Numbered from the stretch's first letter, positions 8,720-17,001 are shown. The stretch: DNA of 64,000 nt from Streptomyces olindensis (GCA_000696115.1 JJOH01000019.1:579882-643881); one strand, 5' to 3'. Notes: generated by a model from the letters alone, not told the origin. Numbers and translations: made by a program.

Positions 8720-9826
8720 TCAGTTGAGGAATCCGCGGGCGTCGACCGGCCACCGCTCCAGCGACGTGCCCGTGCTGTCGGTGACGATCAGTTCCTCGAA
8801 ACCGAGGACGACCGGGCACACGTGGTTCGGCACCACCGGTACGACGGTGCCGACGCTGGGGCGGAACTCGCCGTCTGGCAGCGGGAGGAATCCGTGGTAC
8901 TCGTTGACCTTGGACAGGACCGCCTTCGTGCCGGCGATGCCGCCGTAGCCGATCTCGGGGCTGCCTTCTTTGCTGAGGGCCTTGTTGCCCACATCGACGA
9001 TGACCTGGCCGGGGACCCAATCGCTGACCACGGTGCCGGCGACGAACAGCGCGATCTGGTCCTCCGTGCAGGAGCCCAACCGGGCGTTGTTCAGATCGCC
9101 GAAGACATACTCGCCGGGACGGATCTCGGTGATCACGCCGCTGGTGGAGAACTCGAGGGTGGGAGTGGACCCGGCGCTGACCACCTCAGCGGTGACCCCG
9201 ACGTCGGCGAGGCTGCGTACCGCGGTGATGAGCGCGGCCTCCTGGTCCTGCGCAGCGCGCCCGCGAGCGTCCCGACCGGCACCACCGTGACCCGGATAGG
9301 TGAAGACACCCACTGGTACCAGACCGCGCTTGCGGGCGGCGAGCGCGAGGTCGCCCGCAGCCTCGGGCGGCGCCCCGGAACGACGGGCGCCGCAGTCGAC
9401 CTCGACCACGACCTGCAGCCGGTCCGGTTCGTCCCCCATCGCGTCGGCGAGGGCCTCGATCGCCAGCACGTTGTCGACACCGACCCGCAGTCGGGCGGAC
9501 TCGGCAAGCCGGCGGATCCGGGGACCCTTCGTTCCCGCCGGCCAGACCGGGTAGGCGAGGAAGATGTCGTCGAATCCGGCCGCGGCAAAGACCTCGGCCT
9601 CACCGACGTTTCCCGCGGTGATCCCGACCGCGCCGGCCTCGATCTGGCGTCGCCCGATCTCCACGCACTTGTGCGTCTTGATGTGCGGCCTGACCTTGAG
9701 GTTGTGCTGGTCGGCGAAGCTCTGGATGCGGTCGATGTTGCCTTGCATGACGTCGACCAGCACGATCGGGGCGGGGGTGTCGATCCGCTCGACCACAGCG
9801 TCGAGTGCTCGTTGCAGCCGGTTCAC
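8720..9826 (-). CDS. PLP-dependent D-threonine aldolase/D-serine dehydratase-like enzyme (fold type III)
   Basis: 368 residues with an N-terminal alanine-racemase-like barrel and a C-terminal beta domain of the D-serine dehydratase-like type. The PLP lysine is in RPHIKTHKC (about residue 50). NHVCPV near residue 330 carries the His/Cys pair that binds metal in this family. Family members cleave or dehydrate D-beta-hydroxy amino acids. The GTG start at 9826 follows AAGGAGG by 6 bases. Placed between RidA and an SDR, it may produce enamines or ketones that those proteins process. The N-terminus of a second, destroyed copy lies at 14163-14260. Confidence 0.88.
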   Translation of the reverse strand: MNRLQRALDAVVERIDTPAPIVLVDVMQGNIDRIQSFADQHNLKVRPHIKTHKCVEIGRRQIEAGAVGITAGNVGEAEVFAAAGFDDIFLAYPVWPAGTKGPRIRRLAESARLRVGVDNVLAIEALADAMGDEPDRLQVVVEVDCGARRSGAPPEAAGDLALAARKRGLVPVGVFTYPGHGGAGRDARGRAAQDQEAALITAVRSLADVGVTAEVVSAGSTPTLEFSTSGVITEIRPGEYVFGDLNNARLGSCTEDQIALFVAGTVVSDWVPGQVIVDVGNKALSKEGSPEIGYGGIAGTKAVLSKVNEYHGFLPLPDGEFRPSVGTVVPVVPNHVCPVVLGFEELIVTDSTGTSLERWPVDARGFLN

Positions 9827-9949
9827 GCTGCCCTCCTTGTGATTCTGCCTGGAATGATCGAGGGGCGCGAGTGCTGACTCCCCTTGGATGCCGACGGCGC
9901 GCGGCCCGCGATATCGCGCGTCCTTGCGTACACCGCCGTCGAGACCGCC

Positions 9950-10435
9950 CTATACGGCGGTGCAGACCATCTGGATCTCGACCGGACTGTTGAGCGGCAG
10001 CCCGGCGACACCGATCGCGGTGCGGGCGTGCCGTCCCTTCTCCCCCAGCACCTCTATGAGCAGTTCACTGGCCGCGTTGGCGACCTTCGACTGCTCACCG
10101 AAGTCCGGCGTACTGGCCACGAAGACCAGCATCTGCACGATCCGGACCCGGTCCAGGTCGCCCACCGCCTGCACAGCAGCGGCGAGGCAGTTGAGCACGG
10201 CATGGCGCGCGAGTGACCGCGCCGTCTCCAGCTCGACGTCCCGGCCGACCGTGCCCTGACCCTGCAGCCAACCGTCCTGGTAGGGCAGCTGGCCCGAAAT
10301 GTAGATGCTGGAGCCCACGGTCCGGTGGTGGACGTAGTACGGGTTGTCACCGAGCTCGGGAAGGGCCAGACCCAGGGCCTGGAGCCGGTCGGAAGCCGAG
10401 CCGGTGTTCGCTGCCGAAGTCATGGACTGGCTCAT
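9950..10435 (-). CDS. RidA-family (YjgF/YER057c/UK114) enamine/imine deaminase-like protein, copy 1
   Basis: 161 residues, somewhat longer than canonical RidA (about 130), as in the group with an LGLxLPE N-terminal extension. RidA proteins hydrolyse reactive enamine/imine intermediates formed by PLP enzymes and amine oxidases. The start at 10435 is chosen for GGAGG 7 bases upstream; the open frame extends further only by chance. Its last 100 residues are almost identical in protein and DNA to the RidA at 13663-14148 on the other strand, while the first 60 differ clearly. It is first in the RidA-PLP-SDR cassette. Confidence 0.9.
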   Translation of the reverse strand: MSQSMTSAANTGSASDRLQALGLALPELGDNPYYVHHRTVGSSIYISGQLPYQDGWLQGQGTVGRDVELETARSLARHAVLNCLAAAVQAVGDLDRVRIVQMLVFVASTPDFGEQSKVANAASELLIEVLGEKGRHARTAIGVAGLPLNSPVEIQMVCTAV

Positions 10436-10541
10436 CGAGCCACCTCCCGCTTCGCATGAATCTTGATCATCTGCACTCGGTTCTCCTCTCGAGTAACAGC
10501 GGCGACATATCGCCGTATGGTGGCTTAAAACTGCCACCACA

Positions 10542-10584
10542 TTGTCGTTTGTCGACCATATGGCTGCCTGTCGAGCAGTGTCAA
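10542..10584 (-). promoter_or_regulatory. Promoter and GntR-type operator of RidA copy 1
   Basis: On the minus strand a perfect TTGACA (10584-10579) is followed after 18 bases by TATGGT (10560-10555). The sequence ATGGTCGACAAACGACAA (10559-10542) covers the -10 box and matches the operators beside the FadR-like gene. Just beyond lies TGGTGGC-N8-GCCACCA (10518-10539), a second inverted repeat of unknown use. Repression by the GntR protein at 12010-12675 is inferred. Confidence 0.7.
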
Positions 10585-11096
10585 TACGAACTTCAACCTG
10601 GCTCGCCGGTCTCATCCAGGTTCGACATGGACGAGCATGCGCAGGACACCCGTCCGCGACGATCCAGCAGCAAGAAGGCCGTGACGGAGCAACTCACCGA
10701 CACGGAGAGTAAGTTGACTGCACTGTCCTGGTCGGCTCTTTGGGTCTTGAGGCCGATCACGACAGCACGTGCGCCTTGCGGGCGCAGGCACCACCGGGTG
10801 CTCGCGACCTCCTCGATCACGCAGCCCCGGGGCCCCGGGTTCAGGCGGCGCGCCCCGCCCAAGCATCAGCCGACGCCCTGGACACGCGGCAACCGATCCG
10901 CCCTCGTTCTGCTCCTACGGCAACTCCCCGTCCGCGGTTGCGCCTCCGTCATGGCGCACCAGCCGTGGCCACGACTGAGGCCCGGACGCCGCACCAGTGA
11001 TCCGGGGCGGCGTCCGGGCAGGCCGAGAAGGGTTGCTCGGACGGGCGGCGCTCGATCGGCGACCGATGATGCGATGCGACAAGCGCACCATCCGGG
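10585..11096. other. Intergenic region, no supported gene
   Basis: About 510 bases upstream of RidA copy 1 and downstream of the DUF2180 gene. Frames on either strand have no recognisable family features. I see no strong terminator or RNA structure. Confidence 0.5.
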
Positions 11097-11306
11097 TCAG
11101 TGCGCCGTCTCGGCCATGTCGCAGGTGTGGCATACCACCCTGCGGGCCGGGATCCGGCCGTACGCAGCGCCCATGCCGAGCTGGCGGGTGACCTGTACCT
11201 GACGTACGCGGGCATGGTTCTCGCAGGTGGCCAAGCCGCAGCGCGAGCACACACCGATGCCGGTGGTGTCGCTGCGCGCCTCCTGAAGGCAGTCGTAGCA
11301 CCTCAT
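11097..11306 (-). CDS. DUF2180-like small zinc-ribbon protein
   Basis: 69 residues. Three cysteine pairs plus C-x3-H (MRCYDCLQ, CSRCGLATCENH, VCHTCDMAE) give the spacing of a double zinc-ribbon/B-box-like fold and match the small actinobacterial DUF2180 proteins. The ATG at 11306 follows GGAG by 6 bases. A sigma-70-like promoter lies about 95 bases upstream. It stands alone, so context gives no function; protein or nucleic-acid binding is only a guess from the fold. Confidence 0.8.
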   Translation of the reverse strand: MRCYDCLQEARSDTTGIGVCSRCGLATCENHARVRQVQVTRQLGMGAAYGRIPARRVVCHTCDMAETAH

Positions 11307-11398
11307 GTTCAACTCCGATTTCAGCGGGGGCCAGGTGCGGCGGCCGACCAACATGAACAAACCCACCTAGGCCACGCACACCTACTCAAGGAGCTTGA

Positions 11399-11427
11399 AA
11401 AGTATGCGCCAGTTTAGACTTTGTCAA
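11399..11427 (-). promoter_or_regulatory. Probable promoter of the DUF2180 gene
   Basis: The minus strand has TTGACA (11427-11422), a 17-base spacer and TACTTT (11404-11399). Transcription would start near 11392, giving a leader of about 85 bases before the ATG at 11306. Confidence 0.55.
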
Positions 11428-12009
11428 GACTGAGACTCGATCGCGCTCGTCCGGCCAGGGTCCTCGTCCGGCCAGGGCGCGATGCGGTGCGGGTGGTGGA
11501 CGGCGGCGGGCCGGTGACCGCGACACTCCGCGAGCGGGCACCTCCGTGGCCTCGCCCGGCTGCTGACTGCGGGCAGTTGCCTCCACATTCGGGCCGGCCA
11601 TGCGCCAGCTCGTGGGCGGCTGCCACCACCGCGCACCGGCCGTTGGGTGCGGTTCGTCAGCGAGCAGATCCGCCGGCCGCCCGCTGGGGCCCCTGCCGGC
11701 GGGCACGCCGTTGCCGGCGGACCGAAGGGCTTCTCCGGATCTCCACCGTGCCCCGCAGCCACAGCGAAACGGGCATCGACCGGCTGTGGCAGGGCAAGAA
11801 TGCCGTGGTGCCACTGGTGCGCCAGGCCTTCCAGCTGCCGCGAGTTCTCCAGGAGAAGGCCACGGCCGAGCGCGACGTCGATCCCCGGCGTGCCCCTGGC
11901 CGAGGTCCTGCCCCTGGTCGCCACCGCGCCCCGCCGTCCGGTGAAGGAACGGCCCCGCCCGCGCGACTGCCCGCCCGGCGGCACGGCCTCACACTTGCCC
12001 TGGCAGGCG
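11428..12009. other. Intergenic region, no supported gene
   Basis: About 580 bases between the DUF2180 promoter and the end of the GntR gene. Minus-strand frames are open but proline/arginine-rich in the way expected of chance frames in GC-rich DNA. Some stretches vaguely recall decayed coding sequence, but nothing could be assigned. Confidence 0.5.
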
Positions 12010-12675
12010 TTACCCCGAGTCCCCCGTTCGGCCTCCCAGTCCCACGGGGAAGTGGGCAGCCAGTTCCTGGCGGAACGCGTCGGTGTCGCCTTCCAGGGCA
12101 ACCGCGGCCAACCGCTCGTGCTCGACGACCAATTGCTGCGGGTCGTCGCTGTAAGTGCGGTGATCGACGCTGAGGTGAAGGCGCAGCTTGGTCTCCCAGC
12201 CGTTCCAGAGACTCTGCAGGACGCCATGACCGGAGAGATCGTAGAAGAGCCTGTGGAAGCGAAGATGCGCGTCGATGCTGGCCGGGATGTCGCCCTTCTC
12301 CATCGCCCGGCGGAGGTCCTCGACGGTTTGCAGCAACTGAGGCCGCTCGGAACCACGCAGCTTTTCGGCCGAGAGCTCGGCGGCGTACGGCTCGACCCGC
12401 AGCCGGACCGAGTCGATCTCGGCGACCTCACGAGCGCTCACCTCTACGACGAACGCCCCGCGGTAGGGGATCTTGACGACGAGCCCTTCCTCCTCCAGCT
12501 TGGTCAGCGCTTCCCGCAGCGGGGACCGGCTGATGCCGAGATCCGCGGCGATGTGCGCCTCACGCAGCTGGCCACCAGGAGGCACGGTGCCGTCGAGGAT
12601 GGCGGCACGCAGTGTGCGGTAGACGCCGTCCGGCGTCGTCATCCGCTGCTCCTGCCACTCGAACTTGTGGTCCAC
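12010..12675 (-). CDS. GntR family transcriptional regulator, FadR/FCD subfamily
   Basis: About 221 residues. The N-terminal winged HTH contains GGQLREAHIAADLGISRSPL (GntR signature LREAL.KLEEEGLV follows), and the all-helical FCD domain occupies the rest with histidines in HLRFHRLFYD and VEHERLAAVA suitable for metal or ligand binding. GTG at 12675 has GGAGG 8 bases upstream; an ATG at 12642 with GGAG is an alternative start. It is divergent from the HAD-RidA operon. Inverted repeats TGGTCGA-N3-TCGACCA flank it and recur before RidA copy 1, so it probably represses both cassettes and itself. Confidence 0.9.
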   Translation of the reverse strand: MDHKFEWQEQRMTTPDGVYRTLRAAILDGTVPPGGQLREAHIAADLGISRSPLREALTKLEEEGLVVKIPYRGAFVVEVSAREVAEIDSVRLRVEPYAAELSAEKLRGSERPQLLQTVEDLRRAMEKGDIPASIDAHLRFHRLFYDLSGHGVLQSLWNGWETKLRLHLSVDHRTYSDDPQQLVVEHERLAAVALEGDTDAFRQELAAHFPVGLGGRTGDSG

Positions 12676-12708
12676 CCCGTCGTCCTCCCTCAGTGCCCTG
12701 CCGACCAC

Positions 12709-12728
12709 TTGGTCGTTTGTCGACTATA
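12709..12728 (-). promoter_or_regulatory. Operator over the GntR gene's own -10 box
   Basis: Minus-strand TATAGT (12728-12723) is overlapped by ATAGTCGACAAACGACCAA (12727-12709), an imperfect copy of the operator found twice at 12843-12888. This supports negative autoregulation. Confidence 0.6.
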
Positions 12729-12825
12729 GCGCCCGCCCTGCACGGAACTCCCTGGATTCAGGGGCCCGCACCCCGTCCGGCTCGCCGGTCGCGACGCCAG
12801 GTCCGGGCCCGCTTCTCCGACTCTA

Positions 12826-12888
12826 TTGACAGCCGGGATTCACTTGGTCGACAATCGACCAAGAGGCGGGATGGTCGACAATCGACCA
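12826..12888 (+). promoter_or_regulatory. Promoter with tandem operators for the HAD-RidA-oxidase operon
   Basis: TTGACA (12826-12831), 18 bases, then GACAAT (12850-12855). The -10 lies inside CTTGGTCGA-CAA-TCGACCAAG (12843-12863), a 9-bp-arm inverted repeat. A second copy, TGGTCGA-CAA-TCGACCA (12872-12888), is centred 27 bases further. Two sites about 2.5 helical turns apart suit dimeric GntR repressor binding. Confidence 0.75.
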
Positions 12889-12926
12889 AACGCAAGACTG
12901 TTCCACTGACACACCAGGAGGACCCA

Positions 12927-13607
12927 GTGGGATTCGACGTCAAGCCCAAGTTCGTGACGTTCGACATGAACGGAACGCTGATCAACTTCCGCATCAACGA
13001 CACGATGCGTGAGGTCCTGGGTGACCGGCTGCCGGCCGAGGTCGCCGATGAGTTCCTGCGGATCTGCAAGGCGTACCGGATCGACGAGTGCACGGGCGCG
13101 TACCAGCCCTTCCACCAGGTCGTCGCGCGCTCGATGGAGCGCGCCCTGCACAAGGTCGGTCTCGAGTACCGCGAGGACGAGGCGCGGGCGGTGTACGAGC
13201 GCATCCCCACCTGGGGCCCGCACCCCGGTGTCACCGAGGCGCTGAACCGCCTGGCCGAGGAGGTCCCGCTGGTCATCATCACCAACAGCGACACCGCGCA
13301 CGCCGTGCGCCTCGCGGAGAACCTCAAGGCCCCGTTCGAGGTCGTCATCAGCGCCGAGGAGATGGGCGTCTACAAGCCGCGACTCCGCGCCTTCGAGTAC
13401 ATGTTTGACAAGCTCGGCGTGACACCCGACGAGCTCGTGCACGTCTCCGCGAGCCCGATGTACGACCTGCGCTCCGCGGCCATCATGGGCATCGAGAACA
13501 AGGTGTACGTCGACCGCGGCTGGGAGCACGACGAGCACTGGCTCGGCTACGAGCGGATCACCGACATCGCCGACCTCCCCGTCCTCTTCGGCCTGCCGCG
13601 CCCCTGA
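12927..13607 (+). CDS. HAD-superfamily hydrolase, 2-haloacid dehalogenase-like
   Basis: 226 residues. The four HAD motifs are visible: nucleophilic aspartate in FVTFDMNGTL (about residue 13), motif II IITNSD, the motif III lysine in GVYKPRLRAFEY, and a motif IV region HVSASPMYDLRSA. The cap follows motif I as in L-2-haloacid dehalogenase-like proteins. GTG at 12927 follows GGAGGACCCA. It is the first gene after the tandem GntR operators and precedes RidA. Whether it removes a halide or a phosphate is not clear; the operon suggests a small amine-pathway metabolite. Confidence 0.85.
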   Translation: MGFDVKPKFVTFDMNGTLINFRINDTMREVLGDRLPAEVADEFLRICKAYRIDECTGAYQPFHQVVARSMERALHKVGLEYREDEARAVYERIPTWGPHPGVTEALNRLAEEVPLVIITNSDTAHAVRLAENLKAPFEVVISAEEMGVYKPRLRAFEYMFDKLGVTPDELVHVSASPMYDLRSAAIMGIENKVYVDRGWEHDEHWLGYERITDIADLPVLFGLPRP

Positions 13608-13636
13608 CGCCTGAGCCTGAGCGGAGAACCGAGGAA

Positions 13637-13666
13637 ATGATCCACAGCAAGACGGTGGCGGAATGA
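13637..13666 (+). other. Nine-codon leader ORF coupled to RidA copy 2
   Basis: An ATG behind GAGGAA encodes MIHSKTVAE and its TGA overlaps the RidA ATG (ATGA). RidA copy 2 has no good ribosome-binding site of its own, so this short frame may hand ribosomes to it. It may also be what remains of a deleted gene. Confidence 0.35.
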
Positions 13667-14148
13667 GTCAGCCCCTGCCTCAAACCGTCAAGGGTGACTC
13701 GGCTTCAGAAAGGCTCCGGGCCCTGGGACTGGAGCTACCCGTCCTCGCCGGCACCACGTACCTCGTGCCCCACCGGACGGTGGGCTCCACCATCCACCTC
13801 TCCGGCCAACTCCCCTTCAAGGACGGCGAGCTGCTGGGGCAGGGCGTTGTCGGCCGGGACGTGGAGCTGGAGACCGCGCAGGAGCTCGCACGCCATGCCG
13901 TGCTCAACTGCCTCGCCGCTGCTGTGCAGGCGGTGGGCGATCTGGACCGGGTCCGGATCGTGCAGATGCTGGTCTTCGTGGCCAGTACGCCGGACTTCGG
14001 TGAGCAGTCGAAGGTCGCCAACGCGGCCAGTGAACTGCTCATCGAGGTACTGGGTGAGAACGGACGGCACGCCCGCACCGCGATCGGTGTCGCCGGGCTG
14101 CCGCTCAACAAGCCTGTCGAGATCCAGGTCGTCTGCACCGCCGTATAG
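13663..14148 (+). CDS. RidA-family enamine/imine deaminase-like protein, copy 2
   Basis: 161 residues, paralogue of 9950-10435. The C-terminal 100 residues (from GRDVELETA onward) differ at only a few positions; DNA identity there is also very high, whereas the N-terminal 60 residues diverge. This mosaic suggests recent gene conversion or unequal selection. It follows the HAD gene in the GntR-controlled operon and precedes two FAD amine oxidases whose imine products RidA proteins can hydrolyse. The start overlaps a tiny upstream frame. Confidence 0.9.
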   Translation: MSQPLPQTVKGDSASERLRALGLELPVLAGTTYLVPHRTVGSTIHLSGQLPFKDGELLGQGVVGRDVELETAQELARHAVLNCLAAAVQAVGDLDRVRIVQMLVFVASTPDFGEQSKVANAASELLIEVLGENGRHARTAIGVAGLPLNKPVEIQVVCTAV

Positions 14149-14162
14149 CGGCGAGCCACTCA

Positions 14163-14260
14163 TGAGCAGCGCGGCGGTGGCCCGGCATCGACAGGCACTC
14201 GACGCCCTCGGCCAGCACGATCGACACCCCGGTGCGGATCCTGCTGGCCGACGGGAGGGG
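14163..14260 (+). pseudogene. 5' remnant of a second D-threonine aldolase-like gene
   Basis: After the ATG at 14163, RQALDALGQH and then, one frame over, IDTPVRILLADG match RALDAVVERIDTPAPIVLVD at the N-terminus of the intact enzyme at 8720-9826. A frameshift lies near 14220, and the gene is cut at about 14260 where SDR sequence begins. Over 1 kb of the gene is missing. Confidence 0.75.
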
Positions 14261-14262
14261 CG

Positions 14263-14385
14263 ATTTCACTCAGGCACCTCGCCGCTCCCGAGGAGATCGC
14301 CGACGCCGTTCTGTTCCTCGCGTCGTCGGAGTCCTCGTACATCACCGGGGCAACCCACCCCGTCGACGGCGGCCACACCGCCTTC
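14263..14385 (+). pseudogene. 3' remnant of a second SDR gene
   Basis: Reads HLAAPEEIADAVLFLASS and YITGATHPVDGGHTAF, closely matching the last 40 residues of the SDR at 7914-8648. The N-terminal 200 residues are absent. The usual stop has been lost and the frame runs on into the downstream oxidase, in phase with its ATG at 14431. Confidence 0.8.
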
Positions 14386-14430
14386 CGGCAGTGGTCCACG
14401 CGGTTCCCAGAGACAGATGAAGGACACACC

Positions 14431-15834
14431 ATGAACGCCCCAGCGGCACCACCCCGCAACGGAGAGCTCGGCTTCTGGGTGGCCCAACTGGCCGACAGGA
14501 AGCCCTCGTTCCCCCGCTTCACCGGCCAGGACTCCGTCGACGTGGCCATTGTGGGCGGCGGCTACACCGGCCTCTGGGCGGCGTACTTCGCCAAGAAGCT
14601 CGAACCCTCGCTCTCGGTCACCGTCTTCGAGGCCGAGCAGGTGGGCTACGGCGCGTCAGGGCGCAACGGTGGCTGGCTCTCGGCCATGCCGCCGGGAAAC
14701 CGTGCCACCTTCGCCCGCGCCGGGGGAGGGCTGGAGGCGAGCCGGGCGCTGCAGCAGGAGTTCGTCGCCGGCGTCGACGCTGTCCTGGACATCCTTGAGG
14801 CCGAGGGCATCGATGCCGATCAGCACAAGGGCGGCGCGCTCGTCGCCGCTCACACTCGGGCGGGGCTGGGCCGACTGGTCACCAGGCGTGACGCCGAACT
14901 GAAGTACGGGCTGACCGACGACGAAGTCCACCTGCTCGACCGGGACGAGTTCCAGTCCCGGATCAACATCTCCACCGTTCACGGCGGACTCTTCTACAAG
15001 CACTGCGCGCGGATCCACCCCGCGAAACTCGTCTACGGCCTCGCCGACACCCTGACCTCCATGGGGGTCAGGATCTACGAGAGCAGCCGCGTGGACCGTG
15101 TCGAGGGCAAGACCCTCACCCTGGCCGACGGGCGTGTCACCGCGGCGAAGACATTCATCTGCACCGAAGGCTATTCGGGACAGCTGCTGGGCCGCCGGAG
15201 CCTGATCCCGGTCAATTCCTCGATGATCGTGACCAAGCCCCTGCCGGAGGAGGCCTGGCAGCAGATCGGCTGGGACGGGCCCCAGTGCCTCAACGACTCC
15301 GCGCACACGTTCATCTACTCCCAGCGGACATCCGACGGCCGTATCGCCATGGGGGGCCGTGGCGTCCCCTACCGCTTCGGGTCCGGCACGGGGGGAGCCG
15401 GTGCGACTCCCCAGTCCACCATCGACCTGATCTCGCACAAGCTCAGTACCTTCTTCCCGGGCATCTCCTTCGAGGTGGATCACGCCTGGTCGGGAGTCCT
15501 GGGCGTCACGCGTGACTGGAACGGCGGTGTGCACTGGGACCCGGCATCCGGGATCGGGTCGTCCACCGGCTACGCGGGACACGGTGTCACGGCGGCCTAC
15601 GTCGGCGGCAGGACCCTCGTGGAGCTCGCCTTCGAGAAGGAAACCGAACGGACCACCCTTCCCTGGGTCGGCTACCGGGCACGGAAGTGGGAACCGGAAC
15701 CCATCCGCTGGCTGGGCGTTCACGCCATGTACCGGCTCTTCGGCATCGCCGACCAGTGGGAGGAGCGCAGGGGATCCACCGCCACCTCGCTCCTGGCCAG
15801 ATTCGGCAGCAGGCTCGCCGGACTTCACGAGTAG
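14431..15834 (+). CDS. FAD-dependent amine/amino-acid oxidoreductase (DAO family, PuuB-like)
   Basis: 467 residues. The dinucleotide-binding motif VAIVGGGYTGLWAAYFAKK lies near residue 37 and GASGRNGGW near residue 75; the C-terminal GYAGHGVTAAY motif closes the FAD site. The layout resembles gamma-glutamylputrescine oxidases and other DAO-family enzymes that oxidise a C-N bond to an imine. The ATG at 14431 has AAGGA upstream. It lies in the GntR-regulated operon between an SDR remnant and another FAD oxidase. The substrate is unknown. Confidence 0.87.
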   Translation: MNAPAAPPRNGELGFWVAQLADRKPSFPRFTGQDSVDVAIVGGGYTGLWAAYFAKKLEPSLSVTVFEAEQVGYGASGRNGGWLSAMPPGNRATFARAGGGLEASRALQQEFVAGVDAVLDILEAEGIDADQHKGGALVAAHTRAGLGRLVTRRDAELKYGLTDDEVHLLDRDEFQSRINISTVHGGLFYKHCARIHPAKLVYGLADTLTSMGVRIYESSRVDRVEGKTLTLADGRVTAAKTFICTEGYSGQLLGRRSLIPVNSSMIVTKPLPEEAWQQIGWDGPQCLNDSAHTFIYSQRTSDGRIAMGGRGVPYRFGSGTGGAGATPQSTIDLISHKLSTFFPGISFEVDHAWSGVLGVTRDWNGGVHWDPASGIGSSTGYAGHGVTAAYVGGRTLVELAFEKETERTTLPWVGYRARKWEPEPIRWLGVHAMYRLFGIADQWEERRGSTATSLLARFGSRLAGLHE

Positions 15835-15855
15835 ACGAAAAGGACAATTGCTCAC

Positions 15856-17001
15856 ATGGACGCACAACTCGCCGTCATCGGCCTGGGCAGCATCGGAAGC
15901 ATGGCCCTATGGCAGGCCTCCCGGCTGGGCGGCTCGGTCGTGGGCTTCGAGGCCGCCACGCCGGCCCACGGCCGGAGTGCCGTGGGCGGGGACACCCGGC
16001 TGTTCCGCATGGTCTACCTCGGCAAGCCCGACTACTACCCCATCATCGAACGCTCCCGCAGCCTGTGGGCCGAACTCGAAGCGGAAACCGGGCAGGAAAT
16101 CCTCACCCCTACCGGGGGCCTGTCCATCGGGACGGTGAACGGCAGGTTCATCAACGGCCTCCTCGAGACAGCGCGCGCCAACGGAGCCGAGCACCGCGTC
16201 CTCAGCCGGGAGGAATTGGCGAAGCGCTACCCCCAGCACAACCTGCGCCCCGACGACTGTGCCCTCTATGACCCCCGCGCCGGCGTTCTGCGCACCGACC
16301 GCGCCGTCAGCGCTGCCGTCACGGCGGCCCAGGCCAACGGCGCCACAGTCCTCCAGAACACACCCGTGGACAGCATCACCGAAACCGACCACGGCGTGGT
16401 CGTCACTTCGGGCGACAGGAGCTGGACGTTCGAGAAGGTCATCGTCGCCTCGGGCGGCTGGTCCCGCAGGCTCATGCCCGACCACCTCAAGGCCGTCACG
16501 GAAACCCATCGGATCGTCCTGACCTGGTTCGTCGCCCAGGACGCCACACAGTTCTCGCCGGAGAACTTCCCCGTCTTCAGCCGGCTGTACGGCGATCGCT
16601 CCCTGTACGGCGCACCCGCCGTCGACGGCGTGACGGTCAAGGCATCGGTGGACGGACCGCTGGACGGACGCGGAAGGGAAACTCCCGACCCGGACTCCGT
16701 GCCCAGGGAACTCACCCGGCGCGAAATCGAGAAGGTCACCGAGATCGTCACCGACTTCTTTCCCGGCCTGATCCCCACCATCGTGCGCGCCGACGCCTTC
16801 CCCGACCTCTTCACCGAGGACAGGCACCCCCTCCTCGGCTGGCTGGACGAGAACAGCAGAGTCTACTGCGCCACCGGATTCTCCGGGAAGGGCTTCAAGA
16901 TGGCCACCGGCTACGGTCACATCGCCGCACACGAGGCGCTCGGCAAACAGACCATAGGGGGCCTGGATTTCGTGCGTCCGGACCGGTTCAAGATCAGGTA
17001 G
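15856..17001 (+). CDS. Sarcosine oxidase/N-methyltryptophan oxidase-like FAD enzyme (MSOX/SolA family)
   Basis: 381 residues, the normal monomeric sarcosine oxidase length. The N-terminus has [16 protein letters not shown], and [10 protein letters not shown] is the C-terminal FAD motif. Family members usually attach FAD to a cysteine in a CxYTxTPD segment around residue 310-320; the corresponding segment here ([18 protein letters not shown]) has no cysteine, so FAD is probably non-covalent. It lies 21 bases after the previous oxidase in the same operon. The substrate is probably a secondary amine, not necessarily sarcosine. Confidence 0.85.
   Translation: MDAQLAVIGLGSIGSMALWQASRLGGSVVGFEAATPAHGRSAVGGDTRLFRMVYLGKPDYYPIIERSRSLWAELEAETGQEILTPTGGLSIGTVNGRFINGLLETARANGAEHRVLSREELAKRYPQHNLRPDDCALYDPRAGVLRTDRAVSAAVTAAQANGATVLQNTPVDSITETDHGVVVTSGDRSWTFEKVIVASGGWSRRLMPDHLKAVTETHRIVLTWFVAQDATQFSPENFPVFSRLYGDRSLYGAPAVDGVTVKASVDGPLDGRGRETPDPDSVPRELTRREIEKVTEIVTDFFPGLIPTIVRADAFPDLFTEDRHPLLGWLDENSRVYCATGFSGKGFKMATGYGHIAAHEALGKQTIGGLDFVRPDRFKIR

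Noticed and set aside
10593-10862. 89-residue minus-strand frame upstream of RidA copy 1
   Set aside because: No ribosome site and no conserved features; it runs over the RidA promoter.
11424-12009. Long minus-strand frames upstream of the DUF2180 gene that faintly resemble decayed coding sequence
   Set aside because: I could not match any segment to a family without forcing frameshifts.
12010-12431. Alternative overlapping minus-strand frame across the GntR gene
   Set aside because: It is out of frame with the clear HTH and FCD domains and has no features of its own.
14263-14430. N-terminal extension of the FAD oxidase reading in phase from the SDR remnant
   Set aside because: There is no start with a ribosome site in the extension, whereas ATG 14431 has AAGGA; the in-phase reading is a by-product of the deletion.
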